Shown here piece by piece: positions 57,704-64,000 of a stretch of DNA of 64,000 nucleotides. Position 1 is the first letter of the stretch. Every line of letters starts with the position of its first letter. Below the pieces are notes generated by a model. That model worked only from the letters and a program-made list of their open reading frames with translations, was not told the origin of the DNA and made no database searches. This DNA comes from DATARH01 sp035550515 (GTDB taxonomy: Bacteria > Pseudomonadota > Alphaproteobacteria > ATCC43930 > CGMCC-115725), in the NCBI GenBank assembly GCA_035550515.1, contig DASZOZ010000005.1, forward strand, positions 1 to 64,000. Direction: 5' to 3'. The translations under genes and the position numbers were made by a program.

Positions 57704-60427
57704 TCACACCCGGCCGTGGCAGTGCTTGTATTTCTTGCCGGAGCCGCAAGGGCAGGGGGCGTTGCGCCCGGTGCCGGCCCACGGCGCGCGCCCGCCGCCG
57801 TTTTGGCTGTCGCCGCGCGGCGCGGCGCCGCGGCGTTGCGGCATCGCTGCAGGCGGCGGTGCGCCAAAGCCGTCGAACCCGGCCTCGGCCATCGCCGGTT
57901 CGGGCTCGCGGTGCTCGATGAATTGCGGCGGAGGCGGCGGCGAGGGGATGTCGAAGCGCAGTTCGACATGGCTCAACACCGAGGTCACCTGGTCGCGCAT
58001 CTGCACCAGCATGCCCTCGAACAGCTCGAACGCTTCGCGCTTGTACTCGTTGAGCGGGTCACGCTGGGCATAGGCGCGCAGGTTGATGCCCTGGCGCAGA
58101 TGGTCGAGCGAGAGCAGGTGGTCCTTCCAGGTCTGGTCGAGGATCTGGAGGAGCAGGCTCTTTTCGGCCATGCGCATCATGTCGGCGCCGTAATTGGCCG
58201 CCTTCTCGGCCATCTTGCGGTCGGAAGCGGCGATGATCCGCTCCTCGATCTCCTCCGAGTTGACGCCTTCCTCCTTGGCCCAGTCGGCGATCGGCAGGTC
58301 GAGCGCCAGCAGCCGCAGGCATTCGGCGTGCAGCGCTTCGATGTTCCACTGCTCGGCGTGCGAGTTCTCGGGGATCGCCATCGACACCGCGGCGGCGATG
58401 GTCTCGGCGCGCATGTCGGCGATCGTCGCGGCGACATCCGACGCCTGCATGATCTCCTTGCGCTGCTCGTAGACGACCTTGCGCTGGTCGTTCATCACGT
58501 CGTCGTATTTGAGCAGCTGCTTGCGGATGTCGTAGTTGCGCGCCTCGACTTTCTGCTGGGCCTTGGCGAGCGCCTTGTTGACCCAGGGATGGATGACCGC
58601 TTCGCCCTCCTTGAGCCCCAGGCGCGACAGCACCGCGTCCATCCGCTCGGAGCCGAAGATGCGCATCAGGTCGTCTTCGAGCGAGACGAAGAATTTCGAC
58701 GCGCCGGGGTCGCCCTGACGGCCGGAGCGGCCGCGCAGCTGGTTGTCGATGCGGCGGCTCTCATGCCGCTCGCTGCCGACGACGAAAAGCCCGCCGGCCT
58801 CGACGACGATTTTCCGCGCGGCGTCGATCTCGCGGCGAATCTCGGCGATGCGCATCTCGCGCTGGGTCGGGTCGTCGACCGCTTGCAGCTCGGCGCGCAC
58901 CCGCATGTCGAAATTGCCGCCGAGCTGGATGTCGGTGCCGCGGCCGGCCATGTTGGTGGCGATCGTCACCCCGCCCGGTATGCCGGCCTGGGCGATGATG
59001 TACGCCTCCTGCTCGTGGAAGCGGGCGTTCAGCACGTTGTGCGGGATTTTCTTCTGCTTGAAGACCGCGGCCAGCGCCTCGGACTTCTCGATGCTGACCG
59101 TGCCGATCAGCACCGGCTGCTGGCGCGCGCGGCATTCGAGCACCTGCTGCACGATCGCGTCGTATTTCTCGCGCGTCGAGCGGTAGACCTCGTCGTCGCT
59201 GTCGGCGCGCTGCACCGGCACGTTGGTCGGCACCTCGATGACTTCGAGCTTGTAGATGTCGCCGAATTCCTCGGCTTCGGTCATCGCCGTGCCGGTCATC
59301 CCGGCAAGCTTCGGGTACATGCGGAAATAGTTCTGGAAGGTGATCGAGGCGAGCGTTTGGTTTTCGTTCTGGACGGTGACGTTTTCCTTGGCTTCCAGCG
59401 CCTGGTGCAGCCCTTCCGAGTAGCGCCGGCCCTCCATCATGCGGCCGGTGAACTCGTCGATGATGATGATCTTGTCGTCCTTGACGATGTAGTCGGTGTC
59501 GCGCGCGAACAGCTTGTGCGCGCGCAGCGCCTGGTTCACGTGGTGCACCAGCGAGATGTTGTGGATGTCGTACAGCGTGCCGGTTTCCATGAGGCCGCTG
59601 TCGCGCAGCATCTGCTCGACTTTCTCCACGCCCTCCTCGGTGAGCGTCACGGTGCGCTGTTTCTCGTCCTTCTCGTAATCCTCGTCGGCGAGCGGCGGGA
59701 TGATCTTGTCGATGCGGTAATAGAGCTCGGAATTGTCCTCGGTCGGCCCGGAGATGATCAACGGCGTGCGCGCCTCGTCGATCAGGATGGAGTCGACTTC
59801 GTCGACGATCGCGTAGTTGAACGGCAGCTGGACCATGTCCTCCAGCCGGAACTTCATGTTATCGCGCAGATAGTCGAAGCCGAGTTCGTTATTGGTGCCG
59901 TAGGTGATGTCGCAACGGTATTGCGCGCGCCGCTCCGGGTCGTCGAGGTCGTGGACGATGCAGCCGACGGTCATGCCGAGGTAGTTGTAGATCTGCCCCA
60001 TCCATTCGGCGTCGCGCCGGGCCAGGTAGTCGTTGACCGTGACGACGTGCACGCCCTTGCCGGGGAGCGCGTTGAGATAGACGGGTAGGGTGGAGACCAG
60101 CGTCTTGCCTTCGCCGGTCTTCATCTCGGCGATCATGCCGCGATGCAGCACGATGCCGCCCATCAGCTGCACGTCGAAATGGCGCTGGCCCAGCGTGCGC
60201 TTGGCGGCTTCGCGGACCGTCGCGAACGCCTCGATCAGCAGGTCGTCGAGCTCCTCGCCGTTTTCCAGGCGCTCGCGAAACCAGGCGGTGCGGGCCCGCA
60301 ACGCCTCCGGCGACAGCTTTTCGAGCTCGGGCTCCAGCTCGTTGATGCGCTCGACGATCGGCGACAGGCTCTTGACGTAACGATCATTGGCGGAGCCGAA
60401 CAGCCGCCGGGCTAGGGCGCCGAACAT
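57704..60427 (-). CDS. secA: Preprotein translocase ATPase SecA
   Basis: This 907-residue ATPase drives protein export through SecYEG. Walker A lies in AEMKTGEGKTLVSTLPVYLNAL (about 105) and Walker B in YAIVDEVDSILIDEARTPLIISG. Downstream, GRGTDIQLGG, HESRRIDNQLRGRSGRQGDPG and the C-terminal zinc SecB-binding motif NAPCPCGSGKKYKHCHG are intact. ATG 60427 begins MFGALARRLFGS, as in alphaproteobacterial SecA. The frame extends upstream to 60511 without a supported start. Confidence 0.97.
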   Translation of the reverse strand: MFGALARRLFGSANDRYVKSLSPIVERINELEPELEKLSPEALRARTAWFRERLENGEELDDLLIEAFATVREAAKRTLGQRHFDVQLMGGIVLHRGMIAEMKTGEGKTLVSTLPVYLNALPGKGVHVVTVNDYLARRDAEWMGQIYNYLGMTVGCIVHDLDDPERRAQYRCDITYGTNNELGFDYLRDNMKFRLEDMVQLPFNYAIVDEVDSILIDEARTPLIISGPTEDNSELYYRIDKIIPPLADEDYEKDEKQRTVTLTEEGVEKVEQMLRDSGLMETGTLYDIHNISLVHHVNQALRAHKLFARDTDYIVKDDKIIIIDEFTGRMMEGRRYSEGLHQALEAKENVTVQNENQTLASITFQNYFRMYPKLAGMTGTAMTEAEEFGDIYKLEVIEVPTNVPVQRADSDDEVYRSTREKYDAIVQQVLECRARQQPVLIGTVSIEKSEALAAVFKQKKIPHNVLNARFHEQEAYIIAQAGIPGGVTIATNMAGRGTDIQLGGNFDMRVRAELQAVDDPTQREMRIAEIRREIDAARKIVVEAGGLFVVGSERHESRRIDNQLRGRSGRQGDPGASKFFVSLEDDLMRIFGSERMDAVLSRLGLKEGEAVIHPWVNKALAKAQQKVEARNYDIRKQLLKYDDVMNDQRKVVYEQRKEIMQASDVAATIADMRAETIAAAVSMAIPENSHAEQWNIEALHAECLRLLALDLPIADWAKEEGVNSEEIEERIIAASDRKMAEKAANYGADMMRMAEKSLLLQILDQTWKDHLLSLDHLRQGINLRAYAQRDPLNEYKREAFELFEGMLVQMRDQVTSVLSHVELRFDIPSPPPPPQFIEHREPEPAMAEAGFDGFGAPPPAAMPQRRGAAPRGDSQNGGGRAPWAGTGRNAPCPCGSGKKYKHCHGRV

Positions 60428-60482
60428 GAGGACCTCGATGGCGGGAAAGGGGCGGGAATGAAGCGCACGGCGACTAGTGTCG

Positions 60483-60511
60483 TAGATAGGTCCACACGGC
60501 CGGGGTGTCAA
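60483..60511 (-). promoter_or_regulatory. secA promoter
   Basis: On the minus strand TTGACA (60506-60511), a 17-bp spacer and TATCTA (60483-60488) form a near-consensus sigma70 promoter about 56 bp before the secA ATG. Confidence 0.75.
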
Positions 60512-60596
60512 TTAAACGCGCTTGTCGCAGGCAGCAGCCGGCAGTGGCCGCCGACCGGTTGGCGCGCTCAGCCTTCCGGCGACTAACGTTTTCGGT

Positions 60597-60602
60597 TATA
60601 GT
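60597..60602 (+). promoter_or_regulatory. -10 element of the argJ leader transcript
   Basis: TATAGT lies 7 bp before ATG 60610, so transcription would start at or next to the ATG and give a leaderless message. The -35 (TTCCGG at 60574-60579, 17-bp spacing) is a poor match. Confidence 0.45.
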
Positions 60603-60609
60603 GTGTTCC

Positions 60610-60708
60610 ATGAGCCGTGGCGCGCTCCCGATTCGCCGGCGACGCCGATGCCGCACCCATCGCTGCGATGGCGCCCGCGCGCGCTCGACCGGCCGGCGGC
60701 GACGATAG
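60610..60708 (+). CDS. Arg-rich 32-residue peptide upstream of argJ (candidate attenuator leader)
   Basis: ATG 60610 to TAG 60706-60708 encodes 32 residues, 14 of them Arg: five in a row at 9-13 (60634-60648) and four at the end, 29-32. No Shine-Dalgarno precedes it, but the -10 at 60597 would make it leaderless, as known for the alphaproteobacterial trpL leader. CGGCGGCG (60694-60701), inside the last Arg codons, is exactly complementary to CGCCGCCG (60751-60758), the left arm of the terminator. Arg-rich frames are common by chance in GC-rich DNA, so the peptide needs proof. Confidence 0.5.
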   Translation: MSRGALPIRRRRRCRTHRCDGARARSTGRRRR

Positions 60709-60751
60709 GCGACGCCTCCGTCCCAGCCGGCGCCCGAACCGCCGCTTTCCC

Positions 60752-60779
60752 GCCGCCGACCCCGATCGGCGGCTTTTTT
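60752..60779 (+). terminator. Intrinsic terminator 57 bp upstream of argJ
   Basis: GCCGCCGA (60752-60759), loop CCCCGA, TCGGCGGC (60766-60773) and TTTTTT (60774-60779) make a textbook intrinsic terminator in + orientation. No + strand gene lies upstream apart from the Arg-rich peptide, since secA runs the other way. It must therefore end a short leader RNA. This is the key evidence for attenuation of argJ or an independent small RNA. Confidence 0.85.
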
Positions 60780-60835
60780 ATGCCGCCGACCCGGCCGACA
60801 ACGCTATCTTCCCGCCGATCCGAGGAGAAACGCCG

Positions 60836-62062
60836 ATGCCCGACATATCGCCGAACGCCGCCCCCTTTCCCCCGATGGCGCCGGTCGCCGGCGTGCGCCT
60901 TGCCAGCTATGCCGCCGGCATCCGCTACAAGGGGCGCGACGATGTGATGGTCGCCGAGCTGGCGGCCGGCAGCACCATCGCCGGGGTGTTCACCCAGTCG
61001 ACGATGCCCGGCCAGCCGGTGATCTGGTGCCGGCAATGCCTGCCGCGCGGGTCGGCGCGGGCGATCGTCGTCAACTCCGGCAACGCCAATGTCTTTACCG
61101 GCCAGGCCGGGTGGCAGGTCTGCGAAAGCACGGCGGCGACCGCGGCACGGCTGTTCGGCTGCGATCCGCAGGAGATCTACCTCTCGTCCACCGGGGTGAT
61201 CGGCGAGCCGCCGCCGGCCGACCGCATCAGCGAGGCGCTGCCGCACATCGTGCCGCTGCTCGACGCCGGCGCCTGGGAGAAGGCGGCGCGGGCGATCATG
61301 ACCACCGACACCTTCCCCAAGGGCGCCACCGCGACCGCCGAGATCGCCGGCACGACGGTGCGGCTCAACGGCTTCTGCAAGGGCTCGGGGATGATCGCGC
61401 CGGACATGGCGACGATGCTCGGCTATGTGTTCACCGATGCGGCGCTGCCGGCGCCGGTGCTGCAAAAGCTGCTGGCCGACGCCGCCGAGGTCTCGTTCAA
61501 CGCGATGACCGTCGACGGCGACACCTCGACCAGCGACACGGTGCTGCTCTGCGCCACGCAGCAAGCCAAGCATGCCGCGATCGGCGAGGCCGGCGACCCG
61601 CTTCTCGCCGGCTTCCGGCAGGCGCTGCACGCGGTGATGATCGACCTTGCGCGGCAGATCGCCAAGGACGGCGAGGGCGCGCAGAAATTCGTCACGATCG
61701 ACGTCACCGGGGCCGAGAGCGACCGCGCGGCGCGGGCGATCGGGCTGGCGATCGGCAATTCGCCGCTGGTCAAGACCGCGCTCGCCGCGGGCGACGCCAA
61801 TTGGGGGCGCATCGTGATGGCGGTCGGCAAGTCGGGCGAAAAGGCCGACCGCAACAAGCTCGGCATTGCCGTCGGCGGCATCCGGATCGCTGCCGAGGGC
61901 GGCCCCGTCCCCGGCTATCGCGAGGGCCCGGTCGCGGAGCACATGAAGGGGCTCGAAATCCACATCGCCGTCGATATCGGCATCGGCCCCGGCAAGGCCA
62001 CGGTGTGGACCTGCGACCTGACGCACGGTTATGTCGACATCAACGGCGCCTACCGGACGTGA
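60836..62062 (+). CDS. argJ: Bifunctional ornithine acetyltransferase / N-acetylglutamate synthase
   Basis: This 408-residue enzyme recycles the acetyl group from N-acetylornithine to glutamate in arginine synthesis. The proenzyme cleaves itself before the nucleophile Thr in GSGMIAPDMATMLGYVFTD. NSGNANVFTGQAGWQ, SSTGVIGEPPP, MTTDTFPKG and FNAMTVDGDTSTSDTV are family motifs. GAGGAGA precedes ATG 60836. It is possibly controlled by the leader/terminator upstream. In many alphaproteobacteria a peptidyl-prolyl isomerase gene stands between secA and argJ; none is present here. Confidence 0.96.
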   Translation: MPDISPNAAPFPPMAPVAGVRLASYAAGIRYKGRDDVMVAELAAGSTIAGVFTQSTMPGQPVIWCRQCLPRGSARAIVVNSGNANVFTGQAGWQVCESTAATAARLFGCDPQEIYLSSTGVIGEPPPADRISEALPHIVPLLDAGAWEKAARAIMTTDTFPKGATATAEIAGTTVRLNGFCKGSGMIAPDMATMLGYVFTDAALPAPVLQKLLADAAEVSFNAMTVDGDTSTSDTVLLCATQQAKHAAIGEAGDPLLAGFRQALHAVMIDLARQIAKDGEGAQKFVTIDVTGAESDRAARAIGLAIGNSPLVKTALAAGDANWGRIVMAVGKSGEKADRNKLGIAVGGIRIAAEGGPVPGYREGPVAEHMKGLEIHIAVDIGIGPGKATVWTCDLTHGYVDINGAYRT

Positions 62063-62092
62063 GGGTGGGATCGAGACCTTGAAGGACGCGCG

Positions 62093-62506
62093 ATGCCTGA
62101 TGCTCCGCCCAGACCCATCCTTCTCGTCGCCGCGGTGGCCTTGATCGACCCCGACGGCCGGGTGCTGCTGGCCGAGCGGCCGGCGGGCAAGCATCTCGCC
62201 GGCACCTGGGAATTCCCCGGCGGCAAGGTGCAGTCCGGCGAGACGCCGGAGGCGGCGTTGATCCGCGAGCTCGACGAGGAGCTCGGCATCAGCACGCATC
62301 AAAGCTGCCTTGCGCCGTTCACCTTCGCCTCGCACAGCTACGAGGCCTTTCATTTGCTGATGCCGCTCTACGTGTGCCGCAAATGGCAGGGCATCGTCAC
62401 GGCGCGCGAGGGGCAGCGGCTCAAATGGGTGCGCCCGGCGCAGTTCGACGACCCGATGCCGCCGGCCGACAAGCCGCTCGTCGCGATGCTGCGCGACCTG
62501 CTTTAG
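62093..62506 (+). CDS. mutT: 8-oxo-dGTP diphosphatase (MutT), Nudix family
   Basis: This 137-residue Nudix hydrolase sanitises oxidised dGTP. The Nudix box is GGKVQSGETPEAALIRELDEELGI (split: GGKVQSGE..., RELDEELG). LLAERPAGKHLAGTWEFPGGKV is typical of MutT. Start ATG 62093 is 30 bp after argJ, so they are probably co-transcribed. Its 3' end overlaps the convergent methyltransferase by 4 bp. Confidence 0.92.
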   Translation: MPDAPPRPILLVAAVALIDPDGRVLLAERPAGKHLAGTWEFPGGKVQSGETPEAALIRELDEELGISTHQSCLAPFTFASHSYEAFHLLMPLYVCRKWQGIVTAREGQRLKWVRPAQFDDPMPPADKPLVAMLRDLL

Positions 62507-63345
62507 GCGATCCGCCGGCGCGGGCCCGGGCGGGGCTGGGCGTGGTCGGGGTGCGGCGCCCAGCCGGTGAGGAACAGCACCTCGAACGTGGCCTCGATGC
62601 GGCCGTCGCGGTTGGTGAAGCGCTCGGCGTAGAGCGCGGCGGCGTGGGCGAGCGTCCTCCGGCGCAGGTAAGGGCGCCGCTCGGCGAGGGTGTTGGTCTC
62701 GCCCATCCCGCGCAGGTCGTGCATCAGCGCCAGCATGTCGGGATAGGTGGCGGTCATGGTCTCGCTGTCGGCGACCGGCATCGCAAACCCGGCGCGCTGT
62801 AGCAGCCCGGCGGCGTCGCCGAGCTCGACCGTGGGCGAGACGCGGGGGCTGACCCCGCCTTCCTCCGCCAACTCGGCCTCGAACAGCGCGGTGCGCAGCT
62901 CGACCAGCGTACCGCCCCCGAGCAGCGCCGCGAGCAGCAGCCCGTCCGGCTTCAGCGCCCGGCGGATCTGGATCAGCGCCCCCGGCAAGTCGGCGCACCA
63001 GTGCAGCGCCAGATTGCTGGCGACGAGGTCGAAGCTGCCGTCGCCAAAGGGCAGGAATTCCGGGTCGGCGCAGACCCGCGGCAGCGGTGCCGCGATGAGT
63101 TGCTGCCGCGAGGGTTCCGCGGCGACGGCCAGCCGGCTGCCGGCACGGTCCGCCAAGGCGCGGGTCAAGGCGCCGTCGCGGGCGCCGAGGTCGAGCGCTG
63201 CGGCAAAGGACCGGTTGATCAGGTCGAGCCGGTCGAGCAGGCGCTCGGCCACCTCCCGGTGCAGGAAATCGACGCCCCCCGCGGCGCGATCGCGGTGCAG
63301 GCGCCAGGCGTGCCGGTCGAAAAGCGGTGTCGCTGACTTTTCCAT
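62503..63345 (-). CDS. SAM-dependent methyltransferase, BioC/NDUFAF5-like
   Basis: This 280-residue protein has FDRHAWRLHRDRAAGG at the start, SAM-binding AAALDLGARDGALTRALAD (an Arg replaces the usual cysteine/glycine), FDLVASNLALHWCADLPGALIQIRRALKPDGLLLAALLGGGTL and a C-terminal extension typical of the mitochondrial/alphaproteobacterial NDUFAF5 group. That group hydroxylates or methylates partners of complex I or makes malonyl-ACP methyl ester; which applies here is unknown. It starts at ATG 63345, divergent from comF. Confidence 0.87.
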   Translation of the reverse strand: MEKSATPLFDRHAWRLHRDRAAGGVDFLHREVAERLLDRLDLINRSFAAALDLGARDGALTRALADRAGSRLAVAAEPSRQQLIAAPLPRVCADPEFLPFGDGSFDLVASNLALHWCADLPGALIQIRRALKPDGLLLAALLGGGTLVELRTALFEAELAEEGGVSPRVSPTVELGDAAGLLQRAGFAMPVADSETMTATYPDMLALMHDLRGMGETNTLAERRPYLRRRTLAHAAALYAERFTNRDGRIEATFEVLFLTGWAPHPDHAQPRPGPRRRIA

Positions 63346-63391
63346 CTGGTCGAGCTTGACGCGTCGCGCAACCCCTTGATCATGGGTGGCG

Positions 63392-64000
63392 ATGCAACTC
63401 GCGGCAACCCTCCCCGCCGCCTTGCGCCGGCTGAGCCGCGCCGTGGTCGACGGCGTGCTGCCGCCGCGCTGTTTGGCGTGCGGCGCGACGGTCGACGAGG
63501 TCGACGCGCTGTGCGGATCGTGCTGGGCAAGCATGACGTTCTTCGCACCGCCCTGGTGCGCGGTGTGCGGCCTGCCGTTTCCGCATCCGATGGGGGAGGG
63601 CGCGGTTTGCGGCGACTGTGCACGCCGCGCGCCGAGCTGGGACCGCGGCCGGTCGGTGCTGCGCTATGACAAGCACAGCCGGCACCTGGTGCTCAAGCTC
63701 AAGCATGGCGACCAGACCCATCTCGCCGGCGCGTTCGGCCGCTGGATGCAGCGCGCGGGCGGCGAGGTGCTCGGCAAGGCCGATCTGCTGATGCCGGTGC
63801 CGCTGCATTGGACCCGGCTGTTCACCCGGCGCTTCAACCAGTCGGCGCTGCTGGCGCAGGCGATCCATGCCGCCGGCGGGCCGCCGGTCGCGGCCGATTG
63901 GCTGGTGCGGCGACGGCGGACGCCGTCGCAAGGGACGATGGGGCCGCTCGCCCGCGCCCGCAACGTGCGCGGCGCCTTCGCGCTGCGTCCGGGCCGCAGT
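63392..64000 (+). CDS. comF: ComF family protein (phosphoribosyltransferase-like), truncated at window end
   Basis: Translation from ATG 63392 gives 203 residues running off the right edge without a stop. The N-terminal zinc-type Cys pairs are PRCLACGATVDE, LCGSCW, CAVCGLPF and VCGDCAR. The PRTase-like part has VLRYDKHSRHLVLKLKHGDQTHLAGAF, DLLMPVPLHWTRLFTRRFNQSALLA and RTPSQGTMGPLARARNVRGAF. ComF proteins assist DNA uptake or single-strand DNA handling and are commonly next to this methyltransferase in alphaproteobacteria. Confidence 0.9.
   Translation, partial: MQLAATLPAALRRLSRAVVDGVLPPRCLACGATVDEVDALCGSCWASMTFFAPPWCAVCGLPFPHPMGEGAVCGDCARRAPSWDRGRSVLRYDKHSRHLVLKLKHGDQTHLAGAFGRWMQRAGGEVLGKADLLMPVPLHWTRLFTRRFNQSALLAQAIHAAGGPPVAADWLVRRRRTPSQGTMGPLARARNVRGAFALRPGRS

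Overview
The window is high-GC DNA of a metabolically versatile alphaproteobacterium, probably soil or aquatic. I base this on the strong G/C third-position bias, the secA / argJ / mutT / methyltransferase / comF neighbourhood, FNR/FixK-type boxes, many CoA- and aromatic-type catabolic genes, and intergenic palindromic repeats ending in CGTCAT...ATGACG. No species can be named from the sequence alone.

Layout. 1-4082: tail of a Rieske-type ring-hydroxylating oxygenase, a DapA-family lyase, gentisate dioxygenase and mannose-1-phosphate guanylyltransferase. 4091-7104: D-carbamoylase and D-hydantoinase, with a colicin-E3-like RNase toxin and a partner gene lying between them on the other strand. 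7207-16268: panB, gamma-glutamyltransferase, a cytochrome c, an SPFH protein with an overlapping partner, a cupin, a citrate-synthase homologue with an N-terminal helix-turn-helix, and a two-subunit TPP decarboxylase. 16457-22695: a flavoprotein and peptide-type binding protein, then CoA-transferase, crotonase and polysaccharide deacetylase. 22711-24254: an IS1182-like insertion sequence. 24264-31220: lipoprotein, serine hydrolase, aminotransferase, dTDP-glucose dehydratase, MFS exporter and two small unknown genes, each preceded by an FNR-like box.

31294-43923 is a 12.6-kb integrated element bounded by 14-bp copies of the 3' end of a tRNA-Ser(UGA) gene. It carries integrase, an AlpA-like regulator, primase-helicase, an iteron-like origin, terminase, portal, a fused prohead protease/major capsid, a gpW-like connector and a DUF2190 cement protein, but no tail, lysis or classic repressor genes. 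This is the gene set expected of a capsid-forming phage satellite, or of a prophage that lost its tail module. A strong sigma70 promoter at its right end drives an unknown cargo gene.

44250-49485: sugar-type ABC transporter with one binding protein and two paralogous permease pairs, but no ATPase gene. 49518-55296: a NarL-type two-component system divergent from a TonB receptor and a Tat-exported lactonase-like propeller. 55406-57638: tRNA-Lys, a secreted hydrolase and a GAF histidine kinase. 57704-64000: secA, argJ, mutT, a BioC-like methyltransferase and the start of comF.

The most notable signals are (1) a candidate arginine attenuator upstream of argJ (leaderless Arg-rich peptide, antiterminator complementarity, intrinsic terminator); (2) the tail-less capsid-encoding element; (3) an E3-type RNase toxin apparently fused to its partner gene by one extra base; and (4) a citrate synthase homologue with an HTH domain and no canonical start codon.
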